The notes: generated by a model not told the origin, from the sequence alone. A DNA stretch of 14,454 bases from JBDSTZ01 sp039927975 (GCA_039927975.1 JBDSTZ010000535.1:1-14454); one strand, 5' to 3'; shown: positions 1-6,981, counted from the stretch's first letter. Made by a program: numbers and translations.

Positions 1-43
1 CGCCGAACATCAGGCGCGTCTGTTGTAGTTGTTTTTTGTGCAT
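1..43 (-). CDS. Start of an unidentified gene, cut by the left edge
   Basis: The minus strand has an ATG at 43 preceded by a GGAGA ribosome binding site seven bases upstream. It reads MHKKQLQQTRLMFG before leaving the window. The basic, polar start could be the beginning of a signal peptide, as in TonB-dependent receptors of this bacterial group, but 14 residues are too few to identify the product. It lies on the same strand as, and 227 bases downstream of, the AraC-type regulator that ends at 271, so it may be a target of that regulator. The start is well supported; the function is unknown. Confidence 0.55.
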   Translation of the reverse strand, partial: MHKKQLQQTRLMFG

Positions 44-98
44 TTTTGTCTCCAGGTCGGGTTCGAGCATAGGAACATATCGGCGCACATGCCCACTG

Positions 99-114
99 TT
101 TCACCTATGTGAAA
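99..114. promoter_or_regulatory. Perfect 16-bp palindrome, candidate operator
   Basis: TTTCAC-ctat-GTGAAA is a perfect inverted repeat with 6-bp arms and a 4-bp spacer, lying 56 bases upstream of the start codon at 43. The position and symmetry fit a dimeric transcription-factor operator for the leftward gene. It is not a CRP site, which would read TGTGA-N6-TCACA with the arms the other way round. The binding protein is unknown. Confidence 0.4.
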
Positions 115-270
115 TACAACTCAGTGCATATTGTTCAGCGCGTTTTCTCCGCGACAGACGTCGACCGACAGCCGAGCATAGGCAGAGGGGGCAAGAGAAT
201 CTAACGGTACAAGCGAAACCTCTATGAAACTGTAGAAATTGCGATTGCTACTGTCAGGAGTGGAAGAGGA

Positions 271-828
271 TCAGGGCGGCGAGTCCGGCGCTGACTTCGC
301 CGGGAAGTCCTCGACGGGCGCCGATTGTTGCGCCGAAATCGATCGAAACACTTTCGGGGTGCAGCCATATTCTTCCTTGAACAACTTATTGAAGTAGGAA
401 ACATTGGCATAACCAACGGAATACGCAATCTCCAAGATCGTGGCGCCGCTATTTTCGGACAGTAAGCGGGCCGCTTCCGTCAGCCGCAATTTATTCAGGT
501 AGCCGGTGAAAGTCATGCCCAGTTCTGATTTCAATAGATCATTGACTTTGGTTCGGTTGATCCCGGTCGCGATAACAACCGACTCCAGGACCAGGTCGGT
601 ATCGGTGTAATTGGTGGCAATATATTTCAGAAGCCCCGCCTTTTCCTTATCCTTATGAGGTTCCAGGGTTAATTGACGGTAGGCAGCCAAGGGCACATCT
701 TTTCTCAGGCTGGCCGCCACGCTGGCAACCAGCGCGCGAATGGGCCCGGAAAAACCAGACCGCAAATACGGCCCAGCTGGCCAACAGCGACACGGCCAGC
801 CACGCGAAAGAGTGATAGTCGCGACCAT
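271..828 (-). CDS. AraC-family DNA-binding half of a split regulator
   Basis: The C-terminal roughly 100 residues are a typical AraC/XylS double helix-turn-helix. The first HTH surrounds LESVVIATGINRTKVNDLLK, and the second contains the family signature IAYSVGYANVSYFNKLFKEEYG followed by TPKVFR. The frame is open from an ATG at 828, but residues before about 30 are a shadow of the membrane-helix frame. If translated alone, a GTG at 720 (149 residues) would be a more natural start, although I see no clear ribosome binding site for it. It most likely forms the cytoplasmic DNA-binding end of the membrane protein encoded from 1477. A Pro/Ser/Ala-rich tail follows the HTH. The gene just downstream, starting at 43, is a plausible target. 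Confidence 0.7.
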   Translation of the reverse strand: MVATITLSRGWPCRCWPAGPYLRSGFSGPIRALVASVAASLRKDVPLAAYRQLTLEPHKDKEKAGLLKYIATNYTDTDLVLESVVIATGINRTKVNDLLKSELGMTFTGYLNKLRLTEAARLLSENSGATILEIAYSVGYANVSYFNKLFKEEYGCTPKVFRSISAQQSAPVEDFPAKSAPDSPP

Positions 829-1477
829 GCAGCACCAGTTCGCTGATTTCCACTTGGGAATCCACGTCCGGGGGACTATTCAAATTGGCGCCGAAGGAAA
901 TTTTTGCCACCTTGTCGAGGGCATAGCCCTGGCTCGACAAGTCCAGCTTCATCTTGGTGAGCCACCAGTCAGGCAGCGCGAGCCGGGTCAGGTCCAGGGA
1001 AACCGGTACCCCTTTCTTATTGCAGGGGAAATAGGTGGTCGGTACCCGGTAGGTCTGGAAGTTGCCCTTCTTTGAGATCTTCTCGTCGAAGGTGGTCAGG
1101 GAAAATACCATCGAATTCGAGGGAGTGCATTTGGCCAGGAAGGTGATGCTGGTGTACTTCGTCCAGTCCGCCAGCACTTGCTGTCCTTTAGCGTCGATGA
1201 GCACCAGGTCGGCAGTAGCGAACGGGAATGCCACCGCTTTCGTCAGTTTCATGTCGAAACGCAGTTTGTCGGGCTGGTCATCGAGGATGCGGATGATCGA
1301 GGTGCCGCCCATCCCGCTATCGGTCCAACCGGCCGCCTCAAGGCGAACCCCGCCTCCCGCCCAAGGCAGCAGGGTAAGGGAGCGATAGCTCTGATAAGTG
1401 AAAAAAGACACCATCAGCGCATTCGCGGCCACGAGGAGGATAAGTGCGAGCAGCGCTCTCTTGTATATCTTCTGCAT
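653..1477 (-). CDS. Membrane sensor half of a split AraC-type regulator
   Basis: This frame of 274 residues begins MQKIYKRALLALILL, a short basic start followed by a hydrophobic helix (about residues 8-28). Residues about 35-222 form a soluble, beta-rich extracytoplasmic region without a motif I can name. Its general look (alternating strands, paired Cys) resembles a ligand-binding beta-sandwich, but I would not assign a family. A second hydrophobic helix (about 224-245, SFAWLAVSLLASWAVF) returns the chain to the cytoplasm. The last 30 residues after WFFRAHSRAG are rich in Gly, Cys and Pro and are probably out-of-frame sequence. No strong Shine-Dalgarno precedes the ATG at 1477. By analogy with one-component membrane regulators, the domain would sense an envelope or periplasmic signal, possibly a carbohydrate; the ligand is unknown. 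Confidence 0.6.
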   Translation of the reverse strand: MQKIYKRALLALILLVAANALMVSFFTYQSYRSLTLLPWAGGGVRLEAAGWTDSGMGGTSIIRILDDQPDKLRFDMKLTKAVAFPFATADLVLIDAKGQQVLADWTKYTSITFLAKCTPSNSMVFSLTTFDEKISKKGNFQTYRVPTTYFPCNKKGVPVSLDLTRLALPDWWLTKMKLDLSSQGYALDKVAKISFGANLNSPPDVDSQVEISELVLHGRDYHSFAWLAVSLLASWAVFAVWFFRAHSRAGCQRGGQPEKRCALGCLPSINPGTS

Positions 1478-2011
1478 TCTGTATTGTTGACTGGATTGTC
1501 ATGTAGCCCGAAGCTTGCCAAGCGCCCGGTCCGCATCATAGCAAGGTTTCTAAAGGTGGCGACAATGACCTTGGATTCCTTCATCCCCGCCAAGTGCTGG
1601 CTCGCGCCGGAGATGCCAACTGCGATGGGCTCGACGGCATCCCAATGAACCGGCGCCACCTGGAAGTATGCGTGTTTAGTCACCTCAGCAGCGATTCGCG
1701 ATCCGGCGATGTCAGCATCGAGGGTTCCGGCGTTAATTCAAAGGAGGCCTGGCGGACGCCATCGGCGACCGTGTTTGTGTGTGTGTTCATTCAATCTCCA
1801 GCACTGCATGAGGTGGAGAGTCATTCGCCGCATCACGCAATCGTGCGTCCCGCGTGCGCATGGGTGTACCGCGTGCATGGGTCCTCCTCATGGTGTCTGG
1901 TTGATCGAATCGTTCCGCCGACATGGCGCGCAGCGGCGCTGCGCCACGCGGTCCTCGCGGACATCGACGGCGCCTGGCGCTATTCTAATATGCTTGTGCT
2001 CACGATCCGCA
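1478..2011. other. 534-base region without a convincing gene
   Basis: Open frames cross this stretch on both strands, but none has a good ribosome binding site or recognisable protein signature, and they run into neighbouring genes. It contains a short GT-rich run (gtgtttgtgtgtgtg near 1771-1785) and the candidate promoter at 1535-1565. The part next to the patatin gene shows no obvious terminator hairpin. It may hold a decayed gene or untranslated regions. Confidence 0.4.
1535..1565 (-). promoter_or_regulatory. Possible sigma-70 promoter of the split regulator
   Basis: On the minus strand TATGAT (1540-1535) is a good -10 hexamer. TTGTCG (1565-1560) lies 19 bases upstream, a spacing longer than ideal. 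A transcript would start near 1528 and give a leader of about 50 bases before the ATG at 1477. Support is weak and rests only on hexamer matches. Confidence 0.25.
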
Positions 2012-3928
2012 CTAGGTTTGCTTCGGCACGATCGCCAGCGTCGGCGCAGGCTTCGGCGCCTTCAGACTCAGGTCGACGGCCTGGGCATGGCTGGCCACCG
2101 CCGCCAGTTCCCGCCAGAAGATCGCCCCGCTGCTGCGCTGCTTTAGCGTCAGCTGGTAGGCGCCTTGCGCCGACATGCCCGGACTGGACCACATGGCCGC
2201 GTAGCTCGGCTGCAGCTTGTCGCTGTCCCACGTCGCCTGCAACGGCGCCAGGGCTTGCTGCAGCACGGCGGCCGAACTGCGGGCGCGCACCCAGCGATGA
2301 TTGAGCCAGCCATTGCCCAGAGGATCGGGCGCGAGGAAACGCGCGATCAGGGCGTCGGCCGCCGCCGTGCCGCTCGCGCTCAGTGCCGCGATCGCCGTGG
2401 CCGACATGTTCAGGTTCAGGCCGCCCTCTGCTTTAGTGTGGCGAATCAGCACGACCCGATCGCGATAACCGGGCGTACGCTTGAGCGCCTCGTCGCGCCA
2501 GGTGCGTATGGTGCGCAGCAAGGCGAGCACCATGCTGACCGGCGCCGGCCTGCCGTCGTGCGCGTCGATCTGCACGTAGGCCTCGGTGATGCCCTGGCTG
2601 TTGGTCTCGGGCAGCACGATGCGCTGGGCCGGCATGGCTTGCTCGCCCAGGCTGGCGTCCAGTGTCACGCCGAACGTGGGCCTGGTCGGCAGCAAGGCAT
2701 CGAAAAAATGAATTGGAAAATTGCTTGTCAGCCCGCCGTCGGAGAACCAGGTGCGGGCCAGCGCGACGCCCGCCGCTTCGCCCGCGGTGTCGTTTCGATA
2801 GCGCAGGCGAAACAGCGGTACCGCTTGCAGCAACAGCGGAAAACTCAAGCTCATCCGGGCCGCCACCACAATCGGCAGATCGGCGGCCTCCGGCATGAAA
2901 AAATAATCCTGGTCCGGCCCGCCGAAGCCCGGATCACGGCGGCGCAGCAGTTCGACCGTTTCTGGCCGGTGCCGCGCCGCCGAGGAGTGGCTCACCAGCC
3001 AGCCAATCACTTCCTCCGGAAACAGCGCGCGCCATTCTGAGCGGCGAAACACCAGGTCGCCGCTGACGTGCGGCAAGCGGTGGGCGTGCAATTCGGACAG
3101 CCCGGTGGTCGTCAGCGCCAGCTCGATGGACGGCGTCGACGCGGCCAATTGGCCGAAGCACAGCGGCTGCTCCGGCGCCAGTGCGGCGATGTCCTGGATC
3201 AGCGCGTGCAGCCACTCGGTCAGTCCGGGGCCGGCCTCGGCTGTGCCGCGCAAGCCGCTGCAGATACCCATCCTGTTGGCGCGCAATCCGCGCCAGCCGG
3301 TCCAGGCGCATTCCGCCGCGCTGCCCAGCAACAGCACAATCAAGCCGCCCAGGCAAAACCAGCCGGCCGCCACGATCCGGCCGATGATTGAGACCGGAAA
3401 CACGCCGGTGATCAATCGGTAGCTGATCCACAGTCCAACGGTCCATGCCAGCGCGCCGCCAATGGCGCCGAGCGGAAAGCGCCGCACCAGTTCCAGCGCC
3501 ACCCGCTTGACCGCGTCCCAGGCTGAGGCGCGGTTGAGCGCCACTTCGAGCAGACGGTAGTGGCGCGCCAGATCGGCGCAGGGTTGAAACAGCGAGAACA
3601 GATTCGATCGGCCCTGCGATGTTTTGCCCAGCCATTCGGGCACGGCGGCCAGCCGCGCGAAACCGGTGTTGGCGGCCGGGCCTGGGCCACAGGCGTTGCG
3701 CCTGAACTGGGCTGCCGCCGCGCCGACGGCGGCAACTGCGCCGACGCTGGTGCCACCGATCGAGCGCAGCGTGAAGCGCTCGGCGAGGCGGGCGACGAAG
3801 CTTGGATACACCACGCCGGAAGTCACGCCGCCCTGCATGACGATGTCGCACTCGCGCGGCAGGAAGTCGCCCTGCGGTGTCGATTGCGAAACAGATTGCT
3901 CAACGGTTTGTTCCACGCCAGTCTCCAT
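2012..3928 (-). CDS. Patatin-like phospholipase with an internal transmembrane hairpin
   Basis: This protein of 638 residues has the full patatin lipid acyl hydrolase signature. There is a glycine-rich oxyanion segment (MQGGVTSGVVYP, 31-42), the nucleophile elbow GGTSVG with Ser61, and the DGG motif with Asp397 (FSDGGLTSNFP), giving the Ser-Asp dyad. The 336 residues between Ser and Asp are much longer than in minimal patatins and include two hydrophobic helices (about 152-173 and 178-203). The enzyme is therefore probably inserted in the inner membrane with its active domain in the cytoplasm. The first 25 residues are polar and Gln-rich, and there is no signal peptide. The known family role is release of fatty acids from glycerolipids; the substrate here is unknown. 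It is the third gene of a minus-strand cassette, 75 bases after the small helical protein gene. The ATG at 3928 has only a weak ribosome binding site, which would fit expression from an upstream-initiated mRNA. Confidence 0.85.
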   Translation of the reverse strand: METGVEQTVEQSVSQSTPQGDFLPRECDIVMQGGVTSGVVYPSFVARLAERFTLRSIGGTSVGAVAAVGAAAAQFRRNACGPGPAANTGFARLAAVPEWLGKTSQGRSNLFSLFQPCADLARHYRLLEVALNRASAWDAVKRVALELVRRFPLGAIGGALAWTVGLWISYRLITGVFPVSIIGRIVAAGWFCLGGLIVLLLGSAAECAWTGWRGLRANRMGICSGLRGTAEAGPGLTEWLHALIQDIAALAPEQPLCFGQLAASTPSIELALTTTGLSELHAHRLPHVSGDLVFRRSEWRALFPEEVIGWLVSHSSAARHRPETVELLRRRDPGFGGPDQDYFFMPEAADLPIVVAARMSLSFPLLLQAVPLFRLRYRNDTAGEAAGVALARTWFSDGGLTSNFPIHFFDALLPTRPTFGVTLDASLGEQAMPAQRIVLPETNSQGITEAYVQIDAHDGRPAPVSMVLALLRTIRTWRDEALKRTPGYRDRVVLIRHTKAEGGLNLNMSATAIAALSASGTAAADALIARFLAPDPLGNGWLNHRWVRARSSAAVLQQALAPLQATWDSDKLQPSYAAMWSSPGMSAQGAYQLTLKQRSSGAIFWRELAAVASHAQAVDLSLKAPKPAPTLAIVPKQT

Positions 3929-4003
3929 GCTGCCAGGTGTCAGGGACGGCGAACCGGCCGCCTCAAGAATGCCGCGCCTGGCGGCAAGTGGCGCGGGCCG
4001 AAC

Positions 4004-4318
4004 TTACGCCAGCACGACGACCAGCTTGCCGACTTTTTTCACCGCGTCGGCATACCTGGCGATAGCGCTGGCGATGCGGTCGAGGCTTTCCTTGGCCTTG
4101 CTCGCTTCCTTGCCGGCCACGTTCAGCGCGGCGGTTGCAGCAGCATACTCCGGCAAAGCGGCGTCGACCATGCGGTCGACCAGTACTTGCAGATCGCCGG
4201 CCAGCGAGGCGTGCACAGCGCTGAGCTTGTGCCGATTGTCTTTGTCGTCGCACATCACGATCAAGTCGGTGACATGCATGAGCGCCTCGCTCAATTCCTG
4301 CCCCAGGGTATTAGCCAT
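4004..4318 (-). CDS. Small alpha-helical protein of unknown function
   Basis: The product is 104 residues starting MANTLGQELSEALMHV. The frame is open further upstream (to 4387), but the ATG at 4318 is preceded by AAGGAGAGCAAC, an excellent ribosome binding site, so I chose it. The start overlaps the end of the lipoprotein gene by 8 bases, which implies translational coupling. The sequence is almost wholly helix-forming (Ala, Leu, Lys, Asp), with no Pro after residue 60 and few aromatic residues, and ends in a hydrophobic stretch (VKKVGKLVVVLA). It has no signal peptide, so it should stay in the cytoplasm unless exported by another route. I recognise no family. A partner, chaperone or immunity-type role for one of its two neighbours is possible but not shown. 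Confidence 0.75.
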   Translation of the reverse strand: MANTLGQELSEALMHVTDLIVMCDDKDNRHKLSAVHASLAGDLQVLVDRMVDAALPEYAAATAALNVAGKEASKAKESLDRIASAIARYADAVKKVGKLVVVLA

Positions 4319-5231
4319 GTTGCTCTCCTTGCGGACTGCTGACTGCCGCGTTGACCGCCGCACGCAGGCTGCGTGAGCGTTGCACAAAATCCTGGATCTC
4401 GGCGAAGGAGGTATCGGTATTGTTGACGGCCTGAATCAGAGCCTTGTTGGCCTTCTTCATTGCCTGCGCCGCCTTGGTGACACGCTCAAGCACTTCGGTC
4501 CTGCGCAGACGGCTCTCGTGCGCCAGGCGGAAGCCGTCCAGCGCGACCTTGCGTTCGTTATAGTCGACGCCGTCATACAGCGCATTGGTCGCCTCGACCA
4601 TCAGCGGCGCCTCGACCACTTGCAGTTGCAGGCTGACCCAGCCGTCCGCCGGCGCGAAGTCGCGGATCAGCAAGTCGCACAGCGCGTCGACCGCCTTGTC
4701 GGCGTGATTGACGATGGCGATGACTGCCTGTTTGCGCTTCCATTCAGCCACACCGCTGCCGATGCCGGCGACCGCGTTGCCGATGGCCTTGCGCTGGCTG
4801 TCACCCAAGTGGTCGCTGGCGCCTGGCACCAGGCCAAGGTTGGCCGAGAAGTCCTGACTGGCCGACACAATGGTCGCCGACTGGGTATCGCCAACTAGCC
4901 CGGCGAGCAACTTGCCGTAGGCGGCCAGCGCCCGGGTGGCGCCAGAGACGGTCTCGACACGACTGAGTTCAAAGCCGCGATCAAGGCTGCGCTGGTCGCC
5001 GAGGCGAGGATCCTTGCTCTTGCCCGACAGCAGCAGGCGCTCCGTATTCATGCGGACGGTGTCGGCGCGCATCGCGTTCAATTCCTGGCTCGTAACATCG
5101 CCGAGGATGCTGGCCGCCTTGCCAAAGCCGCCCACCGCATCCTTCTGTTGCGGACTGAGTGCGCAACCAGCGAGGACGCACGCGACCACTGCGGCCGCGA
5201 GCGGCCGACACCATAACACTGCCTGGTTCAT
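4311..5231 (-). CDS. Helical lipoprotein, first gene of the patatin cassette
   Basis: The product has 306 residues and a lipoprotein signal peptide: a basic, hydrophobic start, then VLAGC with the lipidated Cys23. Ala follows the Cys and there is no Asp at +2, so sorting to the outer membrane is expected. The mature part is predicted almost entirely helical. A glycine-rich nonpolar segment lies at about 149-162 (AIGNAVAGIGSGVA), another hydrophobic segment at about 169-174, and a probable coiled coil at about 240-290 rich in Lys, Arg, Glu and Ala. I do not recognise the family. Long amphipathic helices with a central Gly/Ala-rich hydrophobic segment are also seen in helical membrane-perturbing proteins, but that is only a resemblance. 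The gene overlaps the following small-protein gene by 8 bases. A promoter candidate and a long inverted repeat lie upstream. Confidence 0.8.
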   Translation of the reverse strand: MNQAVLWCRPLAAAVVACVLAGCALSPQQKDAVGGFGKAASILGDVTSQELNAMRADTVRMNTERLLLSGKSKDPRLGDQRSLDRGFELSRVETVSGATRALAAYGKLLAGLVGDTQSATIVSASQDFSANLGLVPGASDHLGDSQRKAIGNAVAGIGSGVAEWKRKQAVIAIVNHADKAVDALCDLLIRDFAPADGWVSLQLQVVEAPLMVEATNALYDGVDYNERKVALDGFRLAHESRLRRTEVLERVTKAAQAMKKANKALIQAVNNTDTSFAEIQDFVQRSRSLRAAVNAAVSSPQGEQHG

Positions 5232-5242
5232 CTATGTGCTTT

Positions 5243-5295
5243 CTAGTTCTGGTAAGGCGCAAGCGCCGCGACGACTGCCTTGGGACGAGAACTAG
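5243..5295. repeat. Inverted repeat in the leader of the lipoprotein gene
   Basis: CTAGTTCT at 5243-5250 is the exact inverse of AGAACTAG at 5288-5295, and between them sits a second, tight GC hairpin GGCGC-aa-GCGCC (5256-5267). The element lies between the candidate promoter (5301-5330) and the start codon at 5231, so it would be transcribed as a folded leader. It has no U-run, so it does not look like a terminator. A regulatory leader or a protein-binding site are both possible. Confidence 0.45.
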
Positions 5296-5300
5296 TGTGC

Positions 5301-5330
5301 ATAGTATTTTTCTTATAGTCAATATGTTAA
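5301..5330 (-). promoter_or_regulatory. Candidate sigma-70 promoter of the patatin cassette
   Basis: On the minus strand TTAACA (5330-5325) and TACTAT (5306-5301) are separated by 18 bases. Both are four- to five-of-six matches to the -35 and -10 consensus, in an AT-rich pocket that stands out from the GC-rich surroundings. Transcription would begin near 5294, exactly at the right arm of the inverted repeat, with a leader of about 63 bases. Confidence 0.45.
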
Positions 5331-5386
5331 TGTGTTCATTTCGCTACCGCCATCGCGATGCTGGCTCGACGGCAGCGGTTCAGGCT

Positions 5387-6148
5387 TCAGTGAGGCGCCA
5401 TCTGGGGCTCGCGCAGGCAGCGGTCGAGCGAGAGCACCATGTACTCGTAACTGTGCGAGATGTTGCGGCCCAACATTTCGACATACTTCGGCTCGGCTCG
5501 CCGGCCGATCAGCGAACACACGATGTCGAGCGCTTCCCACGGATGGGTGTCGTCGTAATGGGCGTGCATTTTCAGCCAGCGCATGCCTTTTTTCCGCGTT
5601 TCCGGATCGAAGGTATTTTCATATGCGTCGGAGCCGCAGATGATGGTCGACCACTCCCCCGTCGCACCTTCGATTGCCAGGTTGGTCGCCGCCATGCTGG
5701 TCGCCAGCGAATCGCGTTCGCAGCTGTGCCAGCACCAATGATTGAGCGCCTGGCTTTCGACCGGCACGTCGGCGTGCAGCAATTCCTCGCTCGACACGCC
5801 GCTGGCGACGGCCCAGTCGACCCAGTGGTCCGCGTGATTCTGCTCGACCCGAATGTTCTTCATCAGGTATTTCCGCGCCATGTTCTCGGCGACGGAGCGG
5901 CCATATTTCACTTTGCACAGATTGACCGCCATGTATTGCGGGAACTGTTCAATCACCGGCCATCCACTGACGAAGAACTGGTACATCGCCCCCGTCGGCA
6001 AGCGTGCCTCCTTGATCATTTGGAATAGTTCATGCGTGACAACCTTGTGCTTCGCGCTCTCGGCCGACTGCATCATTTCCTGCGCCCACTCGGGGTAGCT
6101 GTTCAAGTCCATCAGCGGGCCGGTTCGTACAAATTCATTGTCTTTCAT
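5387..6148 (-). CDS. Haem-oxygenase-like diiron protein (TenA/UndA superfamily)
   Basis: The product has 253 residues when started at ATG 6148 (MKDNEFVRTGPLMDL), which follows GGAAAAGGCGAACAT. The frame is open to 6211, but that start lacks a comparable site. The all-helical fold resembles TenA/PqqC-like proteins, which databases often call TenA family transcriptional regulators. Candidate metal ligands form the arrangement of haem-oxygenase-like diiron oxidases: E102-x2-H105 in EQNHADHW, E160, and H195-x3-D199-x2-H202 in HAHYDDTHPW. This is the pattern known from UndA, CADD and the SznF central domain, which use iron and oxygen to oxidise fatty acids, an internal aromatic residue or a guanidine. 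A DNA-binding role has no support in the sequence. The substrate is unknown. The gene lies 155 bases upstream of the patatin cassette on the same strand, with an apparent separate promoter between them. Confidence 0.75.
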   Translation of the reverse strand: MKDNEFVRTGPLMDLNSYPEWAQEMMQSAESAKHKVVTHELFQMIKEARLPTGAMYQFFVSGWPVIEQFPQYMAVNLCKVKYGRSVAENMARKYLMKNIRVEQNHADHWVDWAVASGVSSEELLHADVPVESQALNHWCWHSCERDSLATSMAATNLAIEGATGEWSTIICGSDAYENTFDPETRKKGMRWLKMHAHYDDTHPWEALDIVCSLIGRRAEPKYVEMLGRNISHSYEYMVLSLDRCLREPQMAPH

Positions 6149-6558
6149 ATGTTCGCCTTTTCCAAAAATACAGGTACCGTGAAAAACCGTTGGACAGGAT
6201 TCCATTTGCACAGTTTCAGGATGGGTTCATGAAGTTAGTCCGATTGCCGCCGGCAGGGAGTCGCACTCTGGCGTGTGTTCGCGCCCGGCGGTCGGCATTT
6301 TGGCGGACTGGAAGGTCGCAATTAGCCCAGCAGGTGAAATGCCATTTTGCTTGGTGAAATTTGGGGAAGAACTGTGTCCATAAGGCACGTAAAAATACGT
6401 AAATTCTCACAGTTTCGCTAGCGCTACTCTTCCTTTATGGATACAGTAGAGCTGTCAAAAGATTTATTGAACGTATCTTTTGTAGGCGAAGTACAAAAAC
6501 AGCAGGACGCCGCGATAACGAAACAAAGAACCGCAGGCATCGAATTCTGGAGACGATA
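6149..6558. other. 410-base divergent intergenic region
   Basis: This lies between the divergent diiron-protein gene and response-regulator gene and must hold both promoters. I see no convincing pair of sigma-70 hexamers. Visible elements are an ACGTAAAaatACGTAAA direct repeat near 6388-6405, two copies of GGTGAAAT near 6332 and 6354, and an AT-rich stretch at about 6420-6500. Only short, unsupported open frames cross it. Confidence 0.4.
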
Positions 6559-6981
6559 ATGAAGGACAACACCTTGCAACTACCCCTGCGCGTGCTCGTC
6601 GTCGATGACCACCGGGACGCTGCCGAGATGCTTGCCATGATGGTTGGCATGTCCGGCGCCACCACCCAGCGTGCCCATAGCGGCAATGAAGCGCTGGCGC
6701 TGGCGGAAAGTTTTCGCCCCCACCTCGTGTTGCTCGATCTGAACATGCCCGAAATGTCCGGCTATGACGTGATCAAGGCGATGCGCCAGATGCCGTGCCT
6801 GAACAATCCCGTGGTGGTCGCCGTCACCGGATGGGACGACCGCTGGACGATTTCCAAAACCCGCAGCCTGGGTTTCGACCGCCACCTGACCAAGCCGGCC
6901 GAGCAGAACGATATCTATGACATCGTGTTGTTCGCCCTGGCGCGTGTCCAGGCCGGCAAAAGCATGCTCGCTACGGCTTGA
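6559..6981 (+). CDS. Single-domain response regulator
   Basis: The 140 residues comprise one receiver domain and no output domain. The conserved phosphorylation site is complete: acidic pair D16-D17, phospho-acceptor D60 in LLDLNMPEMSG, T90 in AVTGW and K112 in LTKPAE. A good ribosome binding site (GGAGACGATA) precedes the ATG. Such stand-alone receivers act like CheY or Spo0F, passing phosphate or binding a partner protein. Here Trp follows the T90-Gly pair, and many histidine-kinase hybrid receivers share this style (VAVTGW). No histidine kinase is in the window, so the partner is encoded elsewhere. The chemoreceptor-like gene immediately downstream and convergent hints at a shared signalling theme, but they are separate transcripts. 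A strong terminator follows. Confidence 0.9.
   Translation: MKDNTLQLPLRVLVVDDHRDAAEMLAMMVGMSGATTQRAHSGNEALALAESFRPHLVLLDLNMPEMSGYDVIKAMRQMPCLNNPVVVAVTGWDDRWTISKTRSLGFDRHLTKPAEQNDIYDIVLFALARVQAGKSMLATA

Larger units (their letters stand above)
271..1477 (-). pseudogene. Membrane-anchored AraC-type regulator gene split by a +1 frameshift
   Basis: Two overlapping minus-strand frames together look like one protein of about 400 residues: a transmembrane helix, an extracytoplasmic sensory domain, a second transmembrane helix and a cytoplasmic AraC helix-turn-helix domain. The first frame runs 1477 to 653. After its second membrane helix it turns into low-complexity sequence, while the sensible continuation lies in the +1 frame, which ends at 271. 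The switch falls near 742-754, where the coding strand has a run of five T followed by CCGGGCCC. Removing one base there restores a continuous protein. This could be a recent inactivating mutation, a sequencing or assembly error, or a true pair of separate polypeptides. No slippery-site or stop-codon arrangement points to programmed frameshifting. The two halves are described in their own entries. Confidence 0.6.

Noticed and set aside
742..754. Programmed +1 frameshifting in the AraC-type regulator
   Set aside because: No in-frame stop or rare codon sits at the junction and no stimulatory structure is evident. A simple indel or error is more likely.
1414..1683. Minus-strand frame of 89 codons starting at GTG 1683
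   Set aside because: It overlaps the start of the split regulator by 64 bases, has no clear ribosome binding site, covers a possible promoter and matches no family I know.
1594..2304. Plus-strand frame of 236 codons in the gene-poor stretch
   Set aside because: It runs antisense into the 3' end of the patatin gene, its composition is that of a GC-rich shadow frame, and no domain is visible.
3560..4342. Plus-strand frames antisense to the patatin and small helical protein genes
   Set aside because: Shadow frames of well-supported minus-strand genes, with no translation signals.
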